From assembly GCA_035341665.1 (NCBI GenBank), contig DAOQVR010000001.1:461407-525406 (forward strand): a stretch of 64,000 nt of DNA, given 5' to 3'. The translations under genes and the position numbers were made by a program. Position 1 is the stretch's first letter. Each line of letters opens with the position of its first letter. Of the stretch, positions 1 to 10,285 are shown piece after piece. A model generated the notes under the pieces. It had not been told where the DNA came from, made no database searches, and saw nothing but the letters and a program-made list of their open reading frames with translations. This DNA is from DAOQVR01 sp035341665. GTDB taxonomy: Bacteria > Chloroflexota > Anaerolineae > JAAYZQ01.

Positions 1-3000
1 CTAGACGGGTTTGTCGATTTCGACAGAATCTTGGACCAAGATGTGCGCCAACGGATTGTTGCACAGTTGGGAGCAGAAGAATTAGCTCGTGACTTTTTTT
101 CACAGTTTCGGTTTCATCTGAATGAACCTAACCTTGATGATCTAGAGGACGGATTGCGCCGTAGGTTCTACCGAATAGGTGGTGACGAGGCGGGGTGGCG
201 AAACCTGGAAGAAGAGCTACGCACATGGGTTTGCGAACGAGATGAACCAAACCCGGACGGCCGGATCAATCTGGCAAATGTCAAAAGGGCAGCGCTATGG
301 TACCAGCTTCAATCCCTGCCGCAAGGATTTGAGGTTCCCTCCGACTACGTTCTCCCTTCAGATCAGTTTCACGCAGACGTACTTGACAGGTTGCTCGCTC
401 AAAGGCAAGGCTGTCTGATATTGACAGGTAGTCCCGGTGCGGGGAAGAGTACATACTGCAGCTATTTGTATCGGCATCTGCAGGAAAGTGGAATTCCTGT
501 GATCCGTCATCACTATTTCCTATCGTTGAAGGACCGGACAACACGAGAGCGCACTGACTATCACCGAGCTGCCGCTTCGCTAATGCACGACCTGGAACGT
601 GACCATGCTGAAGCGCTGAGTGATCAAACTTCCCAAAACCCCACGCCGAACAGATTAGGCGAATGGCTCATTGCCTGTGGAAGCCATTGGCATGAACAGG
701 GCAAAGCCCTCATCGTGATCATTGATGGACTTGACCACGTCTGGCGAGAGCGTAGATCGATCGAGCAACTGGATAGATTATTGGCTTGTGTTCTGCCTCC
801 ACCTGATGGTGTTATTGTGTTACTGGCGACTCAACCTGTTGCCGATTCTCAACTTCCGACCTTTCTTGCGCAGACACCGCGTGACCAATGGTGTAAACTT
901 CCCCTGTTGAAAGAGTCAGCCGTCAGGACTTGGCTACAATTTCACACAGATGACATCGGGTTAAGCGCGAATGAAAGCACACATGATTTCATTCTTCAAC
1001 GCCTGTCAGATGCATTCTACCGTAAGAGTCAAGGTCACCCGTTGCACCTTCGGTATTCTCTAAAAGCGCTGCAAGAGCGCAGTATTGCTGTTACTGAGGA
1101 ATCCATAGACAACTTGCCCGAGTGCCCGCATGAAGACATCAATGCATACTATCGCATTTTGTGGCAAGTGTTGCCTGAGGAAAGCCGAGAAATCTTACAT
1201 TTATTTGCTGCGTGCCCGTTTCCTTGGCCTCAGCGTCGAGATATTGCGAGATGCATCGATCCACTGGGGACAAGAAGTGCTGAAGTGTATAAAGCGCTGC
1301 GCCAAGTAGAACATCTATTAGTTCAAGACAGAATGGGATGTCGCCCCTTTCATAGTAGCTTGCCTGTGTTTATCTGCAATCTTCCAGAGCACCAGGACTA
1401 TGCTTTCGATCATAAGCAACGCGTATTGAATTGGTTACATAATGAGGCGCCAGACTACTGGAGATGGGCATACGAGTGGACTCTTGCAGCTGATTTGGGT
1501 GATGACCATTTCCTGCAGGAGGGACCGGATCGACAATGGGCGGTTGAATCCATCGCTAAGTACTATCCACGTCGTGAAGTTGAGAACATCTTGGCGCGAA
1601 GCATCGAGGCAGCACTCACGGCCAAGAATCTGCTGCGTGCAGTCGAGTGCGGTTTGTTCAAGGACTACTTCTACTCTCTTTTTGAGTTCGAAGTCGAAAG
1701 GCGAGAATTATTGTTGTATCCGCAGCTCATACTTGAAGATGATCCCTTTTTGCGGGCACGGCTGCAAGCTGATTTGACGGTTGATTCCGTGAACGAACTG
1801 TACCTCCTAGCGGAGGCAGAGTTCAACCAAGGTAACTTTGAAGCGGCGCGCGCATGCGTGGAAGAATCATACGCCCGTTTTAAGGCAAGCCCCTCTCGCG
1901 AGAGGCTGCTTCCGTTCTTAAGAACTGCAGCTGTTACACCTGAGTATCAATCGGCTTGGATAGTTGACCTCGCAGTTCGCAACAGAAGAAGTGGTTATGC
2001 AGTTGAGATCCTCGCTTATTTTAGTGAGTATCTGCGTGCACACCAGGACATCTCTCGGCTGAGGCAGCTACTGACAGTTGAGATGGTCCTCGGGGACGAG
2101 CAAGAACTAACAGCTGAAGCGCTTGAAGGGCGGAGCCTCAGTGAAACCGAGCGTTCAGTTGTGCTCAAGCAAGCTGTTTTGTTGGCTTTGGAAAAGGTAC
2201 TAGACATAGATGCTCTGCTATCTGATCACCGCAATTGCTGCAATCCCTACATGGCAATATATGCTGTTCTGCGTCATAAGCAAGGCGTTGATCTTGGCGA
2301 TTATGCTTTTCCAGACGCCAAGTATCTCTCTGATCAGCATTACATCTCCTATGAACAACAGCATCAGCTTACTGGATGGTTTTGTGAAGCCTTTTTTTGT
2401 TTGTTAGCCAACTATTTGAGCAATAGAAGCATCCAGAACGAAGAGTGGCTTCAGAGCATCGACAGTTATACTTGGCAACGTCGCTTGGTACAGCGGCTGG
2501 CAGGAGTTGCTGCTAGTTTGTCAGAACAGCTAAGTCTTGGAAAAGCCGTCTCGTTCGGTTGGTTTTACAAAGAGATCGGTAAACTTGAGTTTCCTGATGT
2601 CCAGACTGCTCGTCAACAGTCAATTTGGCGTTATAGAGCTGCAATCGCAGATGCTGCATTAGAAATTGGTCTGGATATTCTTATGCTCGTCGGTGCAAAT
2701 GACAACAGGCTTGTTATCTCAAGGACTGATCTAGAGACGGCATTTGAATGCGACTACTTCTATTCGAATGCCTGGATGAATCTGTACTTCTCTCGTCGCC
2801 GCGCTCTGCTCGACGAGCACGCCCTTCGGTGGCTCTTCCACAATACGATCAATAGAGTATCGTCTTCAGTTACTCCGTTCTACGAACGGGCAGATGTCTT
2901 TGGAAGCCTGGCCTGCATAGCTGCGCTACACGAGTTGCGTGATCAGGCACGTGCCTTTGCTCATGATGCTGCCGAGAATATTTTCACTCACGGTCATCAT

Positions 3001-5619
3001 AAAGATCTTCTTCTAAATGAAGTACTTGAAGTCATTCAAACATGTCATCGAGCGGCTGGCAATCTGCCTATAGCAAGTGATCAATCGCTGCTAATGCAGC
3101 TCGTAAGGCTCGCCCCCGCAATTGCTCATATTGATGACTTCACAGACTCGGACGAAACAGGTCATCTACCAAGGTTGTTCGCAGAGGTTCTTGCAGAAAT
3201 AAGGTTAGAGCTTCTGCCTACATACTATCGTTGGTTGTGTGAAAGTGAAGAATACTATGATGCCTTACACACTCTTGGGGTCTTCGTAGAATCGGCGGAC
3301 TTGTCGTCACCGATCAACAGAGCTATCTCATCAACGGCAGTGAGTGATCAGGTACTTGAGATATTGGCAGAGAGAGCCAGGAAAGGCGATACCTATGCAT
3401 CAGACGTGTTGTCAACCCACCTGGATTTTCTCGGCAAGAATGCCTTGTATAGACTACGAAATCACGAGGAGTCATCTGGTGATCCAGATGGAAGTGGCCT
3501 AACCCTGACCGAAGAAGAGATGCCATCGGTAGAGAGTTTTCCTCCTGCACACTTTGAAGACCTTGTATCTGAGTTGTCTAACTATAGCCTATGGCAGCGC
3601 AATAACTACACTGATGAGTGGATTAAGTTTTGGGCGAATACTGATCAAAGCAACATAGTGCTGGAGGCTGTAGAACACTTGTTGGAATGTGGAATTGAGT
3701 TGCGCAACTACGATCTAGTTTTTAAGCTTGTCTGCTCGGTACGCGGAAAGAAAGATGCTTATCCGTATCTGGTCAAATCGCATTACAGCGACAATGGTTG
3801 GGGACACTATTTCGTCCCAAGAGACAGAGCGGTTAAACGATGGGAAATGGTCAAGCAACACTACCCTGACCAGTGGTTTGACTTCATTCGGGATACTTTC
3901 ACCTACGAGAACCCTTCCATTGATAGATTGTCAGTCCTGCGGCTCGTTGAGTACTGTTTCTTCATGGGACAACCCGAGTTGTCAGTGAGGGTGATGGAGA
4001 CACTGGTCGAGACAGCAGTCGGATTCTTGTCACCGTTGACATTCCCTGAGCCGAGATGGCTCTCCGCAAATCTCAATCCGGAGCCTATCGATTCCTCTAT
4101 TCAAATGCTATTCACGCAACTAGTGTGGCCTTCTGCATTAGTCAGAGAACGCGCGAGTACGGCTGTTGCTAATCTGCTCATTGATTTACAACACTCCGAG
4201 ATCGTGGTTGAGTATCTTCTCTACTGGTTAAGCCAGCAGGAACTGGAAAGTCTAGTCACTATCGGTCTTTTGTCATTGTTCAAAGCAAAAATGCTGAACG
4301 ATGACTTCCAGCCACCTTCGGTTGAGATCGTTGCTTCTGCCCTAAACAAGCCGTCACTCCTGTCTTGGCTGTTGTTGAATGAACTAGATCCGGCTTACGA
4401 CTTGGATCCTGTCCATGCATTAGTGCACTCGGGTGCACCGCCACGAGACTTCGTACCAGCTCCGTTCTTCGATAAATACGCGAACAACTTTTTACCGCCG
4501 ATCTATTACGACTTCTGGATTAAGGAAGTCGAAAAAAAGACGCAGATTCGCGTGGCTTTGCAGTATGCCTATGAGTGGCAGTGTATTCTTAACGAAATCG
4601 GAATGGAGCCTTCTGCAAAATCCCTGGACTTTTGGTTAAGAAGGCAAGAGGGCAAAGAGTACTATGTCAGCGTAGACACAGTGATGAGCGAGATCTATCG
4701 GTCATCCTATCTACGAACTCTAGCTTGGACGTACAGTCAGGGAAGGATGTCACATCGTGATGCCATCTTCCTAGCCTCTCAAGCGTGCCCAATTGACTTG
4801 GAATTGTGGCGGCTGAATCCTGGTGTTCGTCCTATTTGGTGGCCGCATGTAGAAGAAACAAACAATCAAGTCGACACAACTTTCGTCGCATTATGGCAGC
4901 AGATCGGGCTTTTGTGGAAACAGCAATGGCAGGAAGCTCCGGATTGCTTTGACCACGGTTGGATGCTCGCTGAAGCAAGTGGCGCAGTGAGCGGAGGCTC
5001 GGTAATCTTTGATCTAGAAATCTATGGTCTGTTTCAGAAGTGCCATGGTCCTACAACTCCTTCGCTAGAAAGAATTGTAGATTGGTGTCGTGGCATGGAT
5101 AAGGACGACTTCAATAAAATCGACACATCTTGTGCCTCGAATTTACACTTTGCGGGGACACTCGAAAGCCAATCTCTCCGTGAGCGTGTGCAGGTTTTTG
5201 ACGATTGGACCCTTGTACCAGCAGCGAGCATAGTACAGGTAAATGGCACCGTTCCTCGCTGGCAATACTGGCGAATGTTCCGGAATATATGGCTTCCTAC
5301 TCCATTTCTAACCGATTCGCTCATTTCGTTCCAGTACGACGATGAAGCACTCCGTGCATATTGTGAAAACATGGTTATCGGTAAGTGGAGCGACTGGACA
5401 GATGCCCTCAATGAGAAGTTCATAGACGATGTCCCTCCAGCAACAGGTCAACATCTGTTGGTATCCCGCACCACTATAAGGGAATTTGCAGATAGGACTG
5501 AATCCAACTATTGCTGGGTCTGTTGTCTGACAGGGTATTACCGAAAGCATCGATACGAAGCTTACAAGAAGTTCACCGATTATCGTGTGTTCGGTGCATC
5601 CGCGATCGTTCGCTCATGA
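1..5619 (+). CDS. Avs-like STAND NTPase, antiphage defence (5' end outside window)
   Basis: The frame is open to the first base of the window, so the TTG at 31 is probably not the start and an N-terminal domain is missing. The visible 1872 codons begin with a linker (F..FRFHLNEPNLDDLEDGLRRR) of the kind that joins effector nuclease domains to the ATPase in Avs proteins. A P-loop GSPGAGKST follows at about residue 133 (counted from 31) and a Walker B/DGLDH motif (IVIIDGLDHVW) about 100 residues later. The remaining 1400 residues are helical, repeat-like and without a recognised catalytic motif, as expected for a TPR-type sensor. In known Avs proteins the sensor binds a phage protein, the NTPase oligomerises and the N-terminal effector is activated. 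Effector type and phage trigger cannot be read here. The family call is inference from motifs and layout; a NACHT ATPase with another role is the alternative. A terminator follows. Confidence 0.75.
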   Translation, partial: LDGFVDFDRILDQDVRQRIVAQLGAEELARDFFSQFRFHLNEPNLDDLEDGLRRRFYRIGGDEAGWRNLEEELRTWVCERDEPNPDGRINLANVKRAALWYQLQSLPQGFEVPSDYVLPSDQFHADVLDRLLAQRQGCLILTGSPGAGKSTYCSYLYRHLQESGIPVIRHHYFLSLKDRTTRERTDYHRAAASLMHDLERDHAEALSDQTSQNPTPNRLGEWLIACGSHWHEQGKALIVIIDGLDHVWRERRSIEQLDRLLACVLPPPDGVIVLLATQPVADSQLPTFLAQTPRDQWCKLPLLKESAVRTWLQFHTDDIGLSANESTHDFILQRLSDAFYRKSQGHPLHLRYSLKALQERSIAVTEESIDNLPECPHEDINAYYRILWQVLPEESREILHLFAACPFPWPQRRDIARCIDPLGTRSAEVYKALRQVEHLLVQDRMGCRPFHSSLPVFICNLPEHQDYAFDHKQRVLNWLHNEAPDYWRWAYEWTLAADLGDDHFLQEGPDRQWAVESIAKYYPRREVENILARSIEAALTAKNLLRAVECGLFKDYFYSLFEFEVERRELLLYPQLILEDDPFLRARLQADLTVDSVNELYLLAEAEFNQGNFEAARACVEESYARFKASPSRERLLPFLRTAAVTPEYQSAWIVDLAVRNRRSGYAVEILAYFSEYLRAHQDISRLRQLLTVEMVLGDEQELTAEALEGRSLSETERSVVLKQAVLLALEKVLDIDALLSDHRNCCNPYMAIYAVLRHKQGVDLGDYAFPDAKYLSDQHYISYEQQHQLTGWFCEAFFCLLANYLSNRSIQNEEWLQSIDSYTWQRRLVQRLAGVAASLSEQLSLGKAVSFGWFYKEIGKLEFPDVQTARQQSIWRYRAAIADAALEIGLDILMLVGANDNRLVISRTDLETAFECDYFYSNAWMNLYFSRRRALLDEHALRWLFHNTINRVSSSVTPFYERADVFGSLACIAALHELRDQARAFAHDAAENIFTHGHHKDLLLNEVLEVIQTCHRAAGNLPIASDQSLLMQLVRLAPAIAHIDDFTDSDETGHLPRLFAEVLAEIRLELLPTYYRWLCESEEYYDALHTLGVFVESADLSSPINRAISSTAVSDQVLEILAERARKGDTYASDVLSTHLDFLGKNALYRLRNHEESSGDPDGSGLTLTEEEMPSVESFPPAHFEDLVSELSNYSLWQRNNYTDEWIKFWANTDQSNIVLEAVEHLLECGIELRNYDLVFKLVCSVRGKKDAYPYLVKSHYSDNGWGHYFVPRDRAVKRWEMVKQHYPDQWFDFIRDTFTYENPSIDRLSVLRLVEYCFFMGQPELSVRVMETLVETAVGFLSPLTFPEPRWLSANLNPEPIDSSIQMLFTQLVWPSALVRERASTAVANLLIDLQHSEIVVEYLLYWLSQQELESLVTIGLLSLFKAKMLNDDFQPPSVEIVASALNKPSLLSWLLLNELDPAYDLDPVHALVHSGAPPRDFVPAPFFDKYANNFLPPIYYDFWIKEVEKKTQIRVALQYAYEWQCILNEIGMEPSAKSLDFWLRRQEGKEYYVSVDTVMSEIYRSSYLRTLAWTYSQGRMSHRDAIFLASQACPIDLELWRLNPGVRPIWWPHVEETNNQVDTTFVALWQQIGLLWKQQWQEAPDCFDHGWMLAEASGAVSGGSVIFDLEIYGLFQKCHGPTTPSLERIVDWCRGMDKDDFNKIDTSCASNLHFAGTLESQSLRERVQVFDDWTLVPAASIVQVNGTVPRWQYWRMFRNIWLPTPFLTDSLISFQYDDEALRAYCENMVIGKWSDWTDALNEKFIDDVPPATGQHLLVSRTTIREFADRTESNYCWVCCLTGYYRKHRYEAYKKFTDYRVFGASAIVRS

Positions 5620-5734
5620 ACTGATTTGTGCTGCACAGACGAGCCCGATACCCCGATTAGTGGTCCCGCCTGTGCTTACACCGGGTGTTCGAGTTGCACT
5701 ACTTAGTTATTGTCCAGTTTAGGAACTCAGAGAG

Positions 5735-5768
5735 CGAGCCTCTAGGTTCCAAAGGCTCGACCTTTTTT
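5735..5768 (+). terminator. Intrinsic terminator after the STAND NTPase gene
   Basis: A 7-bp perfect stem CGAGCCT/AGGCTCG with an 11-nt loop is followed two bases later by a run of six T. It lies 115 bp after the NTPase stop and 55 bp before the ApeA start, so the two defence genes are probably separate transcription units. Confidence 0.75.
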
Positions 5769-6922
5769 GAATGACGGCTGCCGGCCTGTTGCATATCCGA
5801 CTGTGAATGTGAAAGGTGTTACTATGAGCAAAGAGCCGATTGGGCTAACTGAGGAATATGAACAAAGAGGATGGTGGTGGCTCCCAGAAAGTCCAGAGAG
5901 CAGGGTATCCGGTCTATTCAGTTTTTCCCCTACGGCTGGAATCACACTGGATCTGCATGGTAGCCTCAACAAGATGGAGAAAACAGGCTCTAGATGCTCC
6001 ACTATTCTTGGCATCCTAGCTTCTGGCAGTTCTGCGACTCTATGTGATTGTTATGTAAGAAGTTCCACAGGAACTTATGGGCTTTCTGGCTACCAACAGG
6101 ATCATTGTATTCTTCGTGTGGGCAAAGCGTTCGTGGGTGTTCACTTCGAGTCTGTAGAAGATACCGAATTTTCTTCTCTGAGCGTTCAGTTTGCAAACTT
6201 GGATGAATGGGCAGTTAGAAAGAGTCTTGAAGAAACAACGGAGTTTGTCCAGTCACAATTGGATTGGCACACTCGACGAACATGGTATAGTGATGATGTT
6301 TCCACGGACTATCAAGGTGTCAAGTTGAGCGATTTGGTTGACTCGTACGACGCCGTTGCACGGCTTAAGGTGCCACAGCCGGTTCAGGTCAAAGTTGGCG
6401 ACTGTGACATTGCTATTTCCGTCGAAGGAACGGTATCAGAAGCGAGCACGCAGATCAGTTTCAGCCAACAAACCTGGATCAAGTTTTCTTGGAAGGAGGG
6501 CAAACCTTTCGAGGATTGGCTTGAGATTCTGATGAAAATGCAGAATTTCCTGACTTTGATGATGAGCAATCCAACTTTCCCCATCATCGTGAGGGGTTCC
6601 ACGGACAGAGCCAAGCATATTGCTAAATCCGGAAATCCAATGTACCTTCCCGTTCATATCTTGTACCGCATGCCTTGGCCCTACGTGGAACCCGATTCCG
6701 TTGGCCGAGGACTGATGTTATTTCCACTGCCGGCGATTGAGGAAGATTTGGAAACTTATCTAGCAGAGTGGTTTCACAAAACCGAGAGGTTGCGTCCCGT
6801 ACATAACCTATACTTCGCTACTCAATACAATCGATCTCGGTACGCGGAAGACAGGTTTCTAGACCTTACACAGGCGATCGAGAGCTATCACCGACGAGTA
6901 TTTGGGGGTCATTACCAGACTA

Positions 6923-8136
6923 GTGCACAATCAAGGGACATTTTCGGGAATGGTGAGATGATCTTCATGAATGCAGTCAAAGGCCGCACATACCCTCTCG
7001 GCCAGCTCATTGGCCGACAAGGTCCGGTTCGGCTCAACGATCCGGCGCTTGCCATGAGCCCACTTCGGTTCGATGGGATTCAGCCACGGGCTCTTGACTG
7101 GCAACTTGCAGACCAAGATACGCACTCCCTCACCTGTCCTTTTGACCCGCCGATTATGATCCTTGATCCAGTTACGCACAGCACGGCTGATATGCCACGG
7201 CGCATTGTCCCAGATGAGCGCCAACACCCGGAGGCCCATGCCGTGCAGCTTGATGCAACACCACTCCAGGTACTGCGTCGTGATCGCACTCACCGGCCGG
7301 CCATCCACGAACCGCAGCCAGACCTGCTCTTGGGCAGCCTCCATCTCGGTCATCCAGCGCAACAACAAGCCATAGCAGGCCAAGGCTTTGGGCTCAGCGT
7401 CATCTGCCTGCTTCACCTGCTCCACCTGCTCCACCAGCCGCAACGGCTCGTCCGGCTCGCTCCACGCCCGCAAGGTGGGTTGCGCGAAGCGGCTCCACCA
7501 GGTCTCATCCTCGAAGCCCAAGGCCCAGTCGCGATGAGTCTTGGCCAGCCGGATCAACCGGTCTCGGGCGTTTTTTTTCGCATGTACTCCGGGTCCGGGC
7601 TGGTAATCCAGTGCTTGGCCCGTTTCCATCTCACGCCCAGCCGCGCCAGTGTCGCCCGGACCGTCTCATCGCTGACGCGTGTCGCCGTCAGCCCTTGCTC
7701 GAAGCTGACGTCGGCCGCCAGCTCCAAGGTCCACACACTGGTCGGCTTGCCAAAGTCCCGTGGACTGCGGTGGAGCAACTCGCGCAACCGTTCCGCTTGC
7801 TCGGCTGAGAATGCTGCCTGTGTGCGGTGCGGCCGCCTCGACTTGCGTTGCAAGGCCTGTAGCCCGCGCTCGTTGAATGCGCGGATCACATTCCGCACTG
7901 TTTCGTCGTCACAGCCGACAACTTGGGCAATGGCAGGTGGGTGCTGGCCCCGGCTGCTGGCCAGCAGGATCTGGCAGCGGCGCAACACAAAGGCATCTGC
8001 GGAGCGCAGTCCGGCCTCAAGCTGCTTGCGCTCATCTTCGGTTATTGAACGTACAAAGTGTGGTCGTCTCATGCCTGAGATTGTACCACATCTGCCAATA
8101 ATGACGCAATCCCGAATGTCTTATCGGACAGAGCAC
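6923..8136. mobile_element. IS630-family insertion sequence (1214 bp) with TA target duplication
   Basis: The element is bounded by TA at 6921-6922 and 8137-8138 and sits in a CTAG-like context typical of IS630 targets. Its ends are imperfect inverted repeats: both begin GTGC, and both contain GACATT(TT)CGGGA about 12-25 bp in. The interior encodes one transposase in two overlapping minus-strand frames. It interrupts the ApeA gene and has a higher G+C than the host gene, which marks it as an incoming element. Both ends and the transposase catalytic triad are present, so it may still be mobile. Confidence 0.9.
6931..8072 (-). CDS. IS630-family transposase, produced by programmed frameshift
   Basis: Two frames make up one protein. 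The first (8072 down to 7554, 172 residues) is the helix-turn-helix N-terminal half (FVRSITEDERKQLEAGLRSA; later a second HTH) and runs out just after a run of eight A on the coding strand (7571-7578 on the plus strand). The second frame (ending 6931) continues from the same A run and carries the DDE catalytic domain: FEDETWW (D), LIWDNAPWH (D) and SPWLNPIEPKW (E). An A-run slippage site between HTH and DDE halves is well known in IS630-type elements and would yield a fusion of about 375 residues. No residue of the triad is missing, so the enzyme looks functional. Start ATG at 8072. Confidence 0.88.
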
Positions 8137-8563
8137 TAGGGATGAGTATCTGAAAGGTCTATATCAGCAGTTTGTCCAAGTCATACCGGCGGACCTTTGT
8201 CCCGGATTTAAGACCGCCCTCAAAGAGGGCAAGTTGTATTATGCAAATGAGTATTCATTGAGGAAAAGGTTGACAGAGTTGGCTCGCAAACTTTCAGCTG
8301 CTCACCCTGTGTTTGATTTTATTCGTACAGCGAATGCCAGAGATGCCTTCGTTGGAAGAGTTACGACAATAAGGAACCATCTCACACACTTTGATCCAAA
8401 AGATGATACTGTCGTGGGGAATGGAGAACTCCACCACCTTGCTCGAAAGCTGGATGCAGTATTAGTAGCATTGTTGCTGCATGAAGTTGGACTTGGCCTT
8501 GACGTGATCATGGAGACCATGGCTCAATCCGTGCAATACCGCGATCTGTTTCAATCGAAATAG

Positions 8564-8916
8564 TTTAACTTTTGTAACTTGAGCCCGGCTGAAGATCTTC
8601 GTGATAGTTCGACTCAACTGAATGATACGCTGGGAGTAGCTGCCGAATCTTGAGCTTGTGCAAGGGGGTCATCTCCACAGTGTCAAAAGCGACTTGTAAG
8701 AGCTTGAAGAAAAACAGAGAATCAATTGCTGACGCTGCCTGTCATGCTTTACAGAGCTCCAACGTCTTAGACACTGATACTTCTGTTTAGCCGAAGAACA
8801 AGACCGGCAATTGTTTGCATTTGCTGGAGTTGAGGATTAGCAAATAGTGAGCGAATCCTTGACCGAAGGGAAAAAAATCGAGCCTTTGGGCGCTTAGAGG
8901 CAGAAGGACTGGTCGG
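8564..8916. other. Intergenic region without a recognisable gene
   Basis: Between the end of the ApeA remnant and the next gene (353 bp) I see no convincing coding frame, RNA gene or strong hairpin. The promoter of the HTH/HEPN-like gene at 8917 must lie here, but no near-consensus boxes stand out. Confidence 0.4.
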
Positions 8917-9711
8917 ATGAATATGAAACGAGAGCCCTTAACTGTTGGATATGTTGCTCGTTTATTCGATATAGATAAATCGCTGGTGAAATCCTGGAGT
9001 AAGTGGTTCGCCGAGTACTTGAGCAGCCCTACCAACAACAAAGGAGAACCCCGAACATATACACAATCTGATTTAAGAGTCTTTGCTGTGATATATGAAA
9101 ACTATGACCCGTCGGACGACGATATCACCAGCGCTTATAGTGGCGTCTACGGTCCATTGAATTCCGACGATCAATACGAAGAACGTTATATCGAGTTTGC
9201 CTACCTAAATTCTCCTATATTCCAAGAAATCCCGAGCGAATTCGAATATTCTAAACCTGGTGAACACGGCGTAATTATTGGCGGTATGGCAGATCCAGCC
9301 TGGATTGATATCGCACGAGCGTATAGATTGGCGGCCGATATGTTGGTTGACACCGCCCTGAAGAGCACAGGACAATATATGATTTTCAACTTGTACGATG
9401 TGGTCTGGCCCATTCTCTTTAATTACCGCCACTCTATTGAGATGTATTTAAAAATCTTGACCGGTTATTCCAAGAGGAAACATAGTATCGAAAGTCTGAT
9501 CAACAGTCTTCGTGAGAAGTACAAGCCGTTGAAAATCAATGACTGGATAGAGCATCTGTTGTACGAATGGAGTAGTATCGATGATTACTCGACAGCGTTC
9601 CGATATCCTCATGCGCTAAAGGGTGAGGAGTATTGGGTTGATTTTCATCATTTGAAGACGGTGATGGGAATTCTGTGTGAGGGTTTTGACAAGTTAGTGA
9701 TGGAAATGTGA
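8917..9711 (+). CDS. MerR-like HTH protein with possible HEPN C-terminal region
   Basis: This is a 264-residue protein. Residues about 7-45 (LTVGYVARLFDIDKSLVKSW) resemble a MerR-like or excisionase helix-turn-helix. The C-terminal half is helical and contains NYRHSIEMYLKIL, a pattern seen in HEPN-like domains of defence and toxin-antitoxin proteins. No enzyme motif is certain. It follows the ApeA gene and shares its lower G+C, so a defence role is possible but inferred. An AAGGA lies 9 bases before the ATG at 8917; a second ATG at 8923 is an alternative start. The TGA stop is followed by 54 more in-frame codons that look protein-like, so the original gene may have been longer (see the next entry). 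Confidence 0.55.
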   Translation: MNMKREPLTVGYVARLFDIDKSLVKSWSKWFAEYLSSPTNNKGEPRTYTQSDLRVFAVIYENYDPSDDDITSAYSGVYGPLNSDDQYEERYIEFAYLNSPIFQEIPSEFEYSKPGEHGVIIGGMADPAWIDIARAYRLAADMLVDTALKSTGQYMIFNLYDVVWPILFNYRHSIEMYLKILTGYSKRKHSIESLINSLREKYKPLKINDWIEHLLYEWSSIDDYSTAFRYPHALKGEEYWVDFHHLKTVMGILCEGFDKLVMEM

Positions 9712-10188
9712 CCCGTCATTGACAAGTTGTATTTCCAAAGTGACCCAAATGTGCCGGAGCGAACTGACCGTAATCGCAACTATGTTGCCCGGTTAGCCGC
9801 TCAAGCAGATTATGAGCGCTACATATCTTCGACCGGCGACACCGTGATCTTGGAGTGGGGGAGTATAGTCATGTAGAGAAAACGATCTCGGAGCTATCGA
9901 AGCACGGGAGAGGCTATAGATGTTCAGATAATGATCTTGACACTTGACCTTGTTATTAGCCATGCCTGAGGGCGCTTTTGTCAAAAACAATATCTGAAGA
10001 TCTATAGCAGAAATCCTCACGCTAGGGATGGGGGACTAGAAGAGGTGGGAGCAACACGTCTTCAAAAGAACGAGCTTGTTGATCCGGCACACTGTCTTCG
10101 TGTCCGATTTGAGAGAGTGGTCAAGAACGAAACCAAAACGGTCGTTCTACCAGATAGGCTCCGCGTTCCTTCGGTTCTATGCGAGTAG
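9712..10188 (+). pseudogene. Decayed coding sequence downstream of the HTH/HEPN-like gene
   Basis: Protein-like stretches occur in changing frames. From 9712 the frame of the previous gene stays open to 9876 (DKLYFQSDPNVPERTDRNRN...). One base added to the G run near 9857-9861 would continue it as EYSHVEKTISELSKHG. A further open stretch runs from 9970 to the TAG at 10186 (QYLKIYSRNPHARDGG ... LPDRLRVPSVLCE) without a usable start codon. Taken together this is best read as one or two genes broken by indels and stops. No family recognised. Confidence 0.5.
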
Positions 10189-10189
10189 G

Positions 10190-10219
10190 AAAAACTTGAG
10201 CCCCTGATGTCTCAGGGGC
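10190..10219 (-). terminator. Intrinsic terminator, minus strand
   Basis: On the minus strand an 8-bp perfect stem (GCCCCTGA/TCAGGGGC, 4-nt loop) is followed by TCAAG and five T. It lies 66 bp beyond the stop of the 10286-10585 gene and also marks the edge between the defence region and the plasmid-like module. The hairpin at 10622 has the same design and similar flanks. Confidence 0.75.
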
Positions 10220-10285
10220 GCGGAGCGTTTCGACGTTTTGGTTAAAGTACGCAACCGGCCAGATGGACTTGCCTTTCGCCCTCGC

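Larger units (their letters stand above)
5824..8563 (+). pseudogene. ApeA-like HEPN abortive-infection protein, split by IS630 element
   Basis: The 5' part (5824-6920) encodes an ApeA N-terminal-like domain (GWWWLPESP near the start) and the beginning of a HEPN domain. The 3' part (8139-8563) encodes the rest of the HEPN domain, including TIRNHLTHF with the R-x4-H RNase motif. Between them is a complete IS. If the IS and one copy of the TA duplication are removed, the codons join in frame (HYQT-RDEYLKGL) to give 507 residues and a normal stop, so the insertion is clean and the only visible lesion. ApeA is known as an anti-phage HEPN RNase; this allele should be inactive because the catalytic motif is separated from the start. 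ATG at 5824 has an AAAGGTG upstream; an in-frame TTG at 5767 is less likely. Confidence 0.85.

Noticed and set aside
5767..8139. One 790-residue plus-strand protein
   Set aside because: Its last 400 codons are the antisense of the IS630 transposase; the true gene continues after the IS.
9709..9711. Selenocysteine or readthrough at the stop of the HTH/HEPN-like gene
   Set aside because: No SECIS-like hairpin follows, and the region downstream shows further frame changes, so decay is the simpler reading.
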